Source: CADEFQ01 sp035433705
Lineage (GTDB): Bacteria; Pseudomonadota; Gammaproteobacteria; Steroidobacterales; Steroidobacteraceae
DNA length: 49,281 nucleotides
Direction of reading: 5' to 3'
NCBI GenBank assembly: GCA_035433705.1
Contig: DAORVK010000019.1
Span: 1 to 49,281, forward strand
This document shows, one piece after another, positions 33,287 through 40,699 of this stretch (position 1 is its first letter; every line of letters begins with the position of its first letter). Below the pieces are notes generated by a model, which made no database searches, was not told where the DNA came from, and saw nothing but the letters and a program-made list of their open reading frames with translations. A program made the translations under genes and the position numbers.

Positions 33287-34435
33287 TCAATTGGATACCT
33301 GTTCGAGCCCCTGTACCAGCACCTTGAGGAAACGGTTCGCGCGCTCCCCATCCATCACGCGGTGATCGATCGTGAGCGTCACATAGCAGCGCGGTCGCGC
33401 GATGATGCGGTCTTCGCCGGCCTGCGACACCACGACCGCCCGCTTCTCGATCTTGCCGATGCCGAGGATCGCCGACTGCGGTTGCGGGATCACGATCGGG
33501 CTCGCGAAGAGACTGCCACTCACGCCGTGATTCGAGATCGTGAAGGTGCCGCCGCGAACATCGGCGGGCGTGAGCCTGTCGCTGCGCGCGCGCGTGACCA
33601 GCTCACCCAGCGCGCGCGCAATGCCGAAGAGATCGAGCGTCTGTACGTCGCGCACGACCGGCACGACGAGCCCCCGCTCGCCGAGCGCGGTGGCGACACC
33701 GATGTGCATCGCGTCGTGGAATTCGAGCGCGCTCTCGGTCCAGCGGCTGTTCACCTCGGGCACCGCCCGGATCGCGCCGACACAGGCCTGCAGAAAATAG
33801 GCCGTGAGCGTGAGCGACACGCCACGGCCTGCGAAATCCGCCTGATGCCGCGCGCGATGGGCGAGCACTGCGCTCAGATCGGCCTCGAACACAGTGGTCA
33901 CGTGCGGTGCGACGCGCAGGCTCTCGACCATGCGTTCGGCAATGCGCCGTCGCATCATGTTGTGCGGCTGCAAGCGCGACGCACCCCCGATCGCCGGGGC
34001 AAGTGCGGTTGCGTCTCGCACAGGCGCTGCGAGAACGTCTCCGATGGTGATCCGCCCGCCGTTGCCCGTGCCTCGCACCTCTCCCGCAGCGAGACCACGC
34101 TCGATCAGCAACCGGCGGACAGCCGGGCTCGGCGCACCGATACTTGCCCCGCGCGTCGACAGCCGATCACCCTCCGCCGATTGCGCCACCGTGGCCGGCA
34201 GGATGGTCGCGAGCAGGTCGCCCGGTGCCACTTCTGCTTCCTCGGGCTTCAGGATCTCGTGCAGCGTTCCACTTGCCGGCGCGGCGATCTCGACCGTGAC
34301 CTTGTCGGTCTCGAGCTCGAGCAACGGCTCGTCAGCCTGCACGGCATCGCCCGTCGACTTGAGCCAGCGCTGCACCTGCGAGCGCGTGCCTTCAGTGTGC
34401 TCCGCGGGAACGCGCACTTCGACAGGCGTCGCCAT
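33287..34435 (-). CDS. 2-oxoacid dehydrogenase E2 (dihydrolipoamide acyltransferase)
   Basis: A 382-residue E2 subunit that moves an acyl group from E1 to CoA. One N-terminal lipoyl domain has the lipoylated Lys45 in LELETDKVTVEIAAP, followed by a peripheral subunit-binding domain (PSPAVRRLLIERGL to GRITIGDVL) and the catalytic domain ending with the HxxxDG motif at 358-363 (DHRVMDGERANRF). It most resembles branched-chain-type E2s by layout. It shares one base with the upstream E1 gene and lies 7 nt before paaA. No E3 gene is present, so a shared lipoamide dehydrogenase is presumably used. Confidence 0.92.
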   Translation of the reverse strand: MATPVEVRVPAEHTEGTRSQVQRWLKSTGDAVQADEPLLELETDKVTVEIAAPASGTLHEILKPEEAEVAPGDLLATILPATVAQSAEGDRLSTRGASIGAPSPAVRRLLIERGLAAGEVRGTGNGGRITIGDVLAAPVRDATALAPAIGGASRLQPHNMMRRRIAERMVESLRVAPHVTTVFEADLSAVLAHRARHQADFAGRGVSLTLTAYFLQACVGAIRAVPEVNSRWTESALEFHDAMHIGVATALGERGLVVPVVRDVQTLDLFGIARALGELVTRARSDRLTPADVRGGTFTISNHGVSGSLFASPIVIPQPQSAILGIGKIEKRAVVVSQAGEDRIIARPRCYVTLTIDHRVMDGERANRFLKVLVQGLEQVSN

Positions 34436-36534
34436 CAGACGCTCGCGACGTCGCGTATGGCAGTGACTATCCGCTTGACGTCCGGCAGCACCGCAGCGAG
34501 CAAGTGCGGGCTGTGCGGGCTCGGCACGTCCGGCATCGTGATGCGCTCAATCGGCGCATCGAGGTCGAAGAATGCGTCGCGCGCGAGCACCGCGGCGATC
34601 TCGGCGCCAAAGCCCGCGGTCATCGTATCCTCGTGCACGATCAGGCAACGTCGTGTGCGACGCACCGACTCCAGCACCGTCTCCCGATCCCAGGGTGACA
34701 GCGTGCGCAGGTCGAGCACCTCGGCGTCGACAGCCGACTCTCCAGCCGCCTGCTCGCAGCGCTCCACCATCGCGCCCCAGGTCACGACGGTGATCTCGGT
34801 GCCTGGGCGTACGAGCCTCGCGCGGCCGAACGGCACCATGTAGTCGTCGCCCGGCCACGGTCGGCGCGCCCAGGCTGCGTCCAGCATCGCGCGGTGCTCG
34901 AAGAAGATGGTCGGATCGTTGCCGCGCAGCGCGGCGCGCAGCAGTCCGGCGGCATCCTCGGCGTTGGAAGGCATCGCCACGCGCCAGCCGATCGCGTGGG
35001 CGAACTGCACTTCGTTGCACTGGCTGTGCCAGGGGTCGCCGCACTTGAAATAGCCGCCGGGCATGCGCACGACCATGGGCGCGGCGAATGCATTCGCTGT
35101 GCGCCAGCGAATCGTGCCGCAGTCGTTCAGTTGCTCCGCCGCGGGCTCCGCGTACTTGCGAAACTGGATTTCAGGCACCGGCATGAGCCCGGCAAGCGCC
35201 ATTCCCACGGCTCGCCCGATGATGCCCTCTTCCGACAGCGAGGTGTCAAAGACACGCGCCGCGCCGAACTTTTCGGCTAGACCCAGTGTCGCGGCATGCA
35301 CACCACCCTTTCTGCCGACATCCTCGCCGAAAACGACGACGCGCGGATTGAAGCCGAGCTCCACTTCGAGCGTGCGGCGGATTGCCGTCACCATGTTGAT
35401 GCGCGGGCCGGCAGGGCGCGGCGTTTCGTGGCCCGCACGCGGCTCGATGCCCTCGCCCTGCAAGCCACCCTGGCGCTGCACTTCGATCGTGCCGTCGGCG
35501 CGCCGCTCGCTGAAAACGTGGCGCGCGACCCGCGCGGCATCCGGCTGTGCGCGCTGCCCGACTGCCGCAAGGGCACGCTCCACCCCCTGCTTCGCACGCA
35601 GCTCGAGCGCGGCCCAGGCCGGCGCACTCAGCAGCGCGGGCACGACACGCGCATGCAGACTGATGAGCGGATCACGCACGCGCTCGGCCGCGAGTTCACC
35701 CGCCGACTTGTAGGTCTGCGTGTCCTGCCCCGAGTGCCCCGAGAGCCGTGGCACCGTGAGGCGCAACAGTGCAGGCCCCTCTCCCGCACGCACGCTCGCC
35801 AGCGCCTGCGCCATCAGCAATGCGGCGCGGCAGAGGTCGCTGCCGCTGCCGTCGAAAATGCGCAGATTGCGAAATGCCGCCAGATTCGCCGCAATATTGC
35901 CTCCCGGCGTCTGCAAGTTCGACGGTACCGAGATGCCGTACCCGTTGTCCTCGATGTAGAAAAGGACAGGCAAGCGCTGCGTGGTGGCAATGTTGAGAGC
36001 GGACCAGAAGCCGTTCGTGGCGGTCGACGCCTCGCCCCCATGCGCCACTGCGACGCAGCCATTCCACGCTGGATCGCGCAGCACCTGCGAGTGATAGCGG
36101 ATCGCCTGTGCCCAGCCCACAGCCGGCGTGTACTGCGTGCCGACGCCGCCACAGGCGGGCAGCACGCAGGGACCCTCGCGACGCGGGAGATTGAATACCA
36201 CGCCGATATCGCGCCCCTCGCTCACGCCTCCCGCACGCATCATCGTCGAGGCGAGCGCAGTCTCGAGTGGCAGACCGAGGGTGAGCACGAGCGGGCGCGC
36301 GCGGTAATAGAGCGCGACGCCGTCGCGCGCGCCGGTCAGCATCTGGCCGAAGATTGCCTGCGTGACGTCATGGCCGCGCGCGGTGAACTGGTAGAGGACC
36401 TTGCGGGCCGGAACGAGCTGCGCTTCCTCGAGATCGTCGAGCGCTCGCGACGTCAGCACGGTCTCGGCGACGCGCGACCAGTCGATGTCCGGCGCCCCGG
36501 TCTTCGAGGAATGGCGATCGACGACGGCTACCAT
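34435..36534 (-). CDS. Fused alpha-beta E1 of a 2-oxoacid dehydrogenase
   Basis: A 699-residue thiamine diphosphate enzyme in which E1-alpha (1 to about 345) and E1-beta (about 360 to 699) are one chain. The alpha part carries the TPP region around 160-204 but with GEA (167-169) in place of the usual GDG, then LPVLFYIEDNGYGISVP. The beta part has VVVFGEDVGRKGG, FDTSLSEEGIIGRAVGMAL and PEIQFRKYAEPA. ATG 36534 has TGGGG 7 nt upstream and was chosen over GTG 36594/ATG 36591. Its place at the head of a paa operon suggests a phenylpyruvate-type substrate; branched-chain 2-oxoacids are the alternative. Confidence 0.88.
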   Translation of the reverse strand: MVAVVDRHSSKTGAPDIDWSRVAETVLTSRALDDLEEAQLVPARKVLYQFTARGHDVTQAIFGQMLTGARDGVALYYRARPLVLTLGLPLETALASTMMRAGGVSEGRDIGVVFNLPRREGPCVLPACGGVGTQYTPAVGWAQAIRYHSQVLRDPAWNGCVAVAHGGEASTATNGFWSALNIATTQRLPVLFYIEDNGYGISVPSNLQTPGGNIAANLAAFRNLRIFDGSGSDLCRAALLMAQALASVRAGEGPALLRLTVPRLSGHSGQDTQTYKSAGELAAERVRDPLISLHARVVPALLSAPAWAALELRAKQGVERALAAVGQRAQPDAARVARHVFSERRADGTIEVQRQGGLQGEGIEPRAGHETPRPAGPRINMVTAIRRTLEVELGFNPRVVVFGEDVGRKGGVHAATLGLAEKFGAARVFDTSLSEEGIIGRAVGMALAGLMPVPEIQFRKYAEPAAEQLNDCGTIRWRTANAFAAPMVVRMPGGYFKCGDPWHSQCNEVQFAHAIGWRVAMPSNAEDAAGLLRAALRGNDPTIFFEHRAMLDAAWARRPWPGDDYMVPFGRARLVRPGTEITVVTWGAMVERCEQAAGESAVDAEVLDLRTLSPWDRETVLESVRRTRRCLIVHEDTMTAGFGAEIAAVLARDAFFDLDAPIERITMPDVPSPHSPHLLAAVLPDVKRIVTAIRDVASV

Positions 36535-36604
36535 GTGCACCCCACAGTGGTGCAGCGTAGCCCGGGAAGCGCAGCGAAAAACGCCAATCATCACTCGCCA
36601 TTTC

Positions 36605-36633
36605 CAGATCTTTGGTGATATTCTCCGTATCTG
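36605..36633. promoter_or_regulatory. Candidate regulator site in the divergent Lrp/E1 gap
   Basis: The 123-bp gap holds a CAGAT-N19-ATCTG inverted repeat in an AT-richer patch, partly matching again inside (GGTGA-TAT-TCTCC, one mismatch). It covers the -35 of the putative plus-strand promoter at 36612-36640. Lrp-family proteins bind degenerate repeats of this kind, but no consensus match can be claimed. Confidence 0.3.
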
Positions 36634-36640
36634 CTAAACA
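36612..36640 (+). promoter_or_regulatory. Putative promoter of the Lrp-type gene
   Basis: TTGGTG (36612-36617), a 17-nt spacer and TAAACA (36635-36640), giving a predicted transcript start about 10 nt before the ATG at 36658. A TTGGGG stretch lies in the short leader. Confidence 0.35.
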
Positions 36641-36657
36641 TATTGGGGTTTGCAGCC

Positions 36658-37143
36658 ATGACGCTCGATCGTGTGGACGCCCGCATCATCGCCGAGCTGC
36701 AAGCCGAGGGACGCCTCTCCGTCGTCGAGCTGGGCGAGCGCATCGGCCTCACCGGGACGCCTTGCGCACGGCGCGTGAAGCAGCTCGAGCAGCGCGGCGT
36801 GATCGTCGGCTACGCCGCGATCGTCGACCCCGTGAAGCTCGGACTCAAGGTCCAGGCCTTCATCCAGGTGAAGCTCGAACGGCACACCGACAGCAATGTC
36901 GAGACCTTCGAGCGCGCGCTCGCAGCGATCGAGCAGGTGGTGAGCTGTCACGCCACGACCGGCGCATACGATTTCATGTTGCAGGCCACGACGCCCGATC
37001 TGGAAGCTCTCAGCACGCTCGTGCTCAAGCAGCTTCTCAGGATTCCCTGCGTGCGCGACGTGCATTCGAGTATCGTGCTCGACACGGTGAAGCATTCACT
37101 GCGTGTGCCGGTCGGGCACCTTGCGCTGGCCGCCCGCCGCTGA
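36658..37143 (+). CDS. Lrp/AsnC-family transcriptional regulator
   Basis: A 161-residue regulator with an N-terminal winged-helix domain (LDRVDARIIAELQAEGRLSV, then ELGERIGLTGTPCARRVKQL) and a C-terminal ligand-binding RAM domain (QAFIQVKLERHTDSNVETFE, VVSCHATTGAYDFML). Length is standard. It is divergent from the E1-E2-paa operon. In Pseudomonas putida the Lrp-type BkdR lies divergently next to the bkd dehydrogenase operon and activates it, so a similar role here is a fair inference. ATG 36658 is chosen; a TTG at 36643 would add five residues. Confidence 0.9.
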   Translation: MTLDRVDARIIAELQAEGRLSVVELGERIGLTGTPCARRVKQLEQRGVIVGYAAIVDPVKLGLKVQAFIQVKLERHTDSNVETFERALAAIEQVVSCHATTGAYDFMLQATTPDLEALSTLVLKQLLRIPCVRDVHSSIVLDTVKHSLRVPVGHLALAARR

Positions 37144-37156
37144 ATGGAAGAGCCGC

Positions 37157-38350
37157 ATGAGTGACACCGACCGCAATTCAGACCAGTTGCTGCTGCAGGC
37201 CTGGGAAGACTTCTGTGACCGCCTGAAAGCGGCCGGCCGCATTCCCTTCAGGGACAAGTGCCCCTCCGGCCCCCTCGACCGCGCGGCGGGCTTTCAGCAG
37301 TTGGCGCGCAATATTTCCCTCGCGCTCGCCTTCCACTACGAATTCCGCGACCCGCGTTTCCCCGATCTCAGCCACTACTTCGATCCGATCCGCAAACAGG
37401 GCGGCGACAACTCCGATTGTGTCTACGTCGGCGCGCAGGTGAACGGCACGGACACCTACCGGATCCACGGCTGTCGTGGCGATGCACCGTACTTCTCGGT
37501 CACCGCCGTCGAGCGCGGCCAGACGCCCTGGGGCGGACGTGTCGCCACCGTGCTCTACGGCCATCAGATTGAAACCGATGCCGAGGGCAATTTCGAACTG
37601 TTCGTCGGCCCTCACCCGCATCCCGGCAACTGGCTGCAGACCACCCCTGACACCTTTCGCATCACGTTCCGCCAGTATTTTGCAGACTGGGAACATGAGC
37701 GACCGATGCGGGCGGTGATCGATCGTCTCGGCGCTGAAGACACGCCACCCCCGGTGTTCTCGCCGCAGGCACTGGCGCAGGGCTTGCGCGATGCGGCGGA
37801 CTGGTTGCACGAGAGCATCCCCTACTGGCCCGCGATGCTGGAAAGGTGGATGCCGCACAGGAACACGTTTCTCTCCTACTGGCAGCTCGAGAAGAACGCC
37901 ATCGACGCCACGCCCGGAGGCGATCCCCTGATCTGCTGGTGGGAGCTGACGCCGGATGAGGCCCTCATCATCCGCGTGCGACCGCCGCAGTGCGTCTACT
38001 GGGGTGTCGAATTCGGCAATTACTGGTGGGAGACGGTGGACTATCGCTACCGGCTCGCCAACACCAACTGTCATTACGCGACACTCGAGGACGATGGCGA
38101 GCTGATCGTGGTCATCGCGCATCGCGATCCCGGCGTGCCGAACTGGCTCGATTGCTCGGGCTTCACGGGCGGCTATGTGACGTATCGCTGGATGCTTGCG
38201 GCGGAGCACCCGCATCCTCTCGCGACGCAGGTCCGCTTCGATGAACTCGCACGACACCTGCCGGCGAACGTCAAGCGCGTGAGCCCGGCGGAGCGGCGCG
38301 AGCAGCTCGCCGCGCGTCGCAGGGGCGTCATCCAGCGCTTTGGTCATTGA
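37157..38350 (+). CDS. DUF1214-domain protein
   Basis: A 397-residue protein with a C-terminal DUF1214 domain. Recognisable parts are CVYVGAQVNGTDTYRIHGCR (about 92-111), FELFVGPHPHPGNWLQTTPD, and VRPPQCVYWGVEFGNYWWET followed by a GYVTYRWMLAAE motif near the end. No signal peptide is evident. The domain has no settled activity; it is common in actinobacteria and environmental proteobacteria that handle steroids or other hydrophobic substrates, often beside sulfotransferase genes as here. ATG 37157 has a GGAAGAG box 5-11 nt upstream and lies 13 nt after the Lrp-type gene. Confidence 0.8.
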   Translation: MSDTDRNSDQLLLQAWEDFCDRLKAAGRIPFRDKCPSGPLDRAAGFQQLARNISLALAFHYEFRDPRFPDLSHYFDPIRKQGGDNSDCVYVGAQVNGTDTYRIHGCRGDAPYFSVTAVERGQTPWGGRVATVLYGHQIETDAEGNFELFVGPHPHPGNWLQTTPDTFRITFRQYFADWEHERPMRAVIDRLGAEDTPPPVFSPQALAQGLRDAADWLHESIPYWPAMLERWMPHRNTFLSYWQLEKNAIDATPGGDPLICWWELTPDEALIIRVRPPQCVYWGVEFGNYWWETVDYRYRLANTNCHYATLEDDGELIVVIAHRDPGVPNWLDCSGFTGGYVTYRWMLAAEHPHPLATQVRFDELARHLPANVKRVSPAERREQLAARRRGVIQRFGH

Positions 38351-39630
38351 TGGAGGTGTGTGTGGACGACGAGGCCAATGATCTGCACTGGACGCCGCCG
38401 CCGCGCCCCGAATGGCTGCAGCGCTTCAACGCCGAAGGCCGCGGCATGGACATCGGGAACCTCGTGCCTCTCGATGCCGATGAGCTCATCGCGACGGCCC
38501 AGCGGGTGACGGGCTTCACCGATTTCGGCAGTGATGAATGGCGCGAACCTTTCGGGGTCCTCCTCAAGTCCCTCGAAGAGGAGGCTGAGCTGCATTTTTT
38601 CGGGCGCCTCATGACACGCAGCGACATCCTCATCTGGCTGCAGGCGCTGCTCGGCGTGCAGGCGGCCTTCAATGAGCATCCGGAGATCGCCAGGGAGGTG
38701 ATCGACCGGCCGCTGGTGATCGCGGGCCTGTCGCGCTCCGGCACCTCGATCCTCTTCGAGCTGCTTTCGCAGGATCCGCAGTTCGGCTCGCCGCGGCACT
38801 GGGAGATGATGTTTCCCTACCCGCCACCGGAGCGCTCCACGTACGACACGGATCCGCGCATCGAGCGCTGTCAGCATCTGATCACGCAGTGGAACCGGGT
38901 GACGCCGACCTACGCGACGATGCACGAGATGGACGCACGGCTGCCCAACGAGTGCGTCATTGCCCAGGCCTGCACCTTCGTCAGCGAGTTTCTCGCTTAC
39001 CTCTTTCAGGTCCCGGGCTACATGCAGTGGCTCGCGACCCGGGCCGACTGGACCTACCCTTATGTGTTCTACAAACGCATGCTGCAGCTTTGGCAGTGGC
39101 GCAACCCCCGCAGGCACTGGCTGCTGAAAGCGCCCTCGCACCTCAACTACCTGCCAGTCCTTTTCAAGGTCTTTCCGGATGCACGCGTGTTGCTGACTCA
39201 CCGCGACCCCATCAAGGCCCAGGCTTCGGTCGTGAGTCTCACGGGCACTTTTTACTGGATGCGCAGCGACAAGCCGATGGCAGTTTCGGCCTTCGAGGGG
39301 TTGCTGTCGCCCGAGCACATGGCGGCACGCCTTGAGCGGATCATCGACTGGCAGGATCGAGGCGAGATTCCGGGTGAGCAGTGCTTCAGCTCGCTCTATG
39401 CCGATCTGATCGAGCGGCCTGTCGAAGCCGTGCGCAGGATTTATGGCGAGGCCGGTCTCGCCTGCACGCCCGAAACCATCCGGCGCGTCGAGGCCTATCT
39501 GGCCAAAAAGCCGCAGGGCAAGTTCGGCCGCCACGATTATGGCGTGGGTGAAAGCGCGGAAATCCGGCGCAAGCGCGCAATTTTCCGCCGCTACCAGGAG
39601 TATTTCGGCGTACCAAACGAAGTGGCCTGA
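38350..39630 (+). CDS. Sulfotransferase-family protein
   Basis: A 426-residue PAPS-dependent sulfotransferase-like protein. The 5'-phosphosulfate loop is visible as VIAGLSRSGTSILFELLSQD near residue 124, and the 3'-phosphate site as VLLTHRDPIKAQASVVSL near 290; HWLLKAPSHLNYLP between them is typical of the Sulfotransfer_3 group. The ATG shares bases with the DUF1214 stop. A GTG at 38362 preceded by GAGG at 38353 is a strong alternative start and would remove four residues. The substrate is unknown; the pairing with a DUF1214 gene suggests a common hydrophobic substrate. It converges on the lipocalin-like gene with a 13-bp gap. Confidence 0.85.
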   Translation: MEVCVDDEANDLHWTPPPRPEWLQRFNAEGRGMDIGNLVPLDADELIATAQRVTGFTDFGSDEWREPFGVLLKSLEEEAELHFFGRLMTRSDILIWLQALLGVQAAFNEHPEIAREVIDRPLVIAGLSRSGTSILFELLSQDPQFGSPRHWEMMFPYPPPERSTYDTDPRIERCQHLITQWNRVTPTYATMHEMDARLPNECVIAQACTFVSEFLAYLFQVPGYMQWLATRADWTYPYVFYKRMLQLWQWRNPRRHWLLKAPSHLNYLPVLFKVFPDARVLLTHRDPIKAQASVVSLTGTFYWMRSDKPMAVSAFEGLLSPEHMAARLERIIDWQDRGEIPGEQCFSSLYADLIERPVEAVRRIYGEAGLACTPETIRRVEAYLAKKPQGKFGRHDYGVGESAEIRRKRAIFRRYQEYFGVPNEVA

Positions 39631-39643
39631 TGGGTCCGTCGGG

Positions 39644-40699
39644 CTATCGCAGCATCAGCGCCTCGCCGTATCCGGTCAGCTCGAGATAACCCCGGCCGAT
39701 CTCGCGACCGCCCTTGCCCGCACGCACTGCACCTTCCCAGTAGATCGCACCGGTGGTGGCGCGCGTGTCACTCTCCTGGTCATCCATCAGCGGCGTGAGC
39801 GTGAAGGCGATATCGCCCGCCCGGACCGACCATTCGACCGGATAGTCGATCGCGGTGCGCGGCGAGCGCCACCTGCGCTGTGGGCTGAAGGAAATTTCGC
39901 CCGGGGCGAAATGTCGTGTCGCGCCATCAGCCGTGCGCAACGTGCCACCGGCCCAGCGCACGCCGCCGCGCCGGTCGCGGATGCGAAAAGCCATCAGCGC
40001 AGCGCCATCATCGAGGTTGAGGCCGATCCAGTCCCACCCTGCGGCTCCGGGCTCGAGGTACTCGCTCGACCATTCATGATCGAGCCACGCCTCGCCCGTC
40101 ACGGCCTCGCGCCGGCCGTCACGAACGATGTCACCCGCCACGATGAGATGCGGCAGGCTGTAGTAGTAGCTCGCCGCGGCCGCTGTGGGTCCCTTGCGGC
40201 TGTAGCCCGACTCGCCGTTGAGCATTGGAGATTGCGTCGGTGCGAGCGTGAGCGCCAGCGCGAACTCTCCCGCAGGCGCCTCGATGCGCCAGGCACCCCG
40301 CTCGCGTCCGAGTCGCCAGCCGTCGACCCAGACTTGCGCATCACCTTCCTGCGCCTGCGCCAGTCCAAAGCCCGCACGCGCGATACGCTGGTCCTTCCAC
40401 AACCGACCACGCGCCGGGTCGCTGAGCGCGGCGTGCGCGATCAGGATCTGACGCGGCGCAAATGCGCTGGGGTTTGCGTCGGCGATGGCCTGCCGGGAAC
40501 GGAAGAACGTGATCTGGAAGCCGACCGGTGTGCCTTGAGCCGTGCGCAACCATCCGGTCGCGTACCACCATTCGGTGCGAAAGTCGGGATGACTACCGTG
40601 ATCGCGCGGAAACGCCAGCCTGTATCCCGGCACAACGGGGGACGCAGCGGACGCCACCGCTGCGAGCACCGCGACCACTGCAGGCAACCACTGCCTCAC
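39644..40699 (-). CDS. Secreted lipocalin-like (CrtC/AttH-type, COG5621) protein
   Basis: A 351-residue exported protein. A Sec signal (QWLPAVVAVLAAVASAASP) precedes the family hallmark HGSHPDFRTEWWYATGWL (about residues 34-51). Two lipocalin-like halves follow, with TGEAWLDHEWSSEYL and AAGWDWIGLNLDDGAALM in the middle. This group is often called predicted secreted hydrolase or carotenoid 1,2-hydratase-like; no enzyme activity is proven for the bacterial form. The GTG start overlaps the permease stop by 4 nt. The trio ABC ATPase - FtsX permease - lipocalin-like protein is a recurrent set, so it likely handles a lipid or hydrophobic ligand with that transporter. Confidence 0.82.
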   Translation of the reverse strand: MRQWLPAVVAVLAAVASAASPVVPGYRLAFPRDHGSHPDFRTEWWYATGWLRTAQGTPVGFQITFFRSRQAIADANPSAFAPRQILIAHAALSDPARGRLWKDQRIARAGFGLAQAQEGDAQVWVDGWRLGRERGAWRIEAPAGEFALALTLAPTQSPMLNGESGYSRKGPTAAAASYYYSLPHLIVAGDIVRDGRREAVTGEAWLDHEWSSEYLEPGAAGWDWIGLNLDDGAALMAFRIRDRRGGVRWAGGTLRTADGATRHFAPGEISFSPQRRWRSPRTAIDYPVEWSVRAGDIAFTLTPLMDDQESDTRATTGAIYWEGAVRAGKGGREIGRGYLELTGYGEALMLR

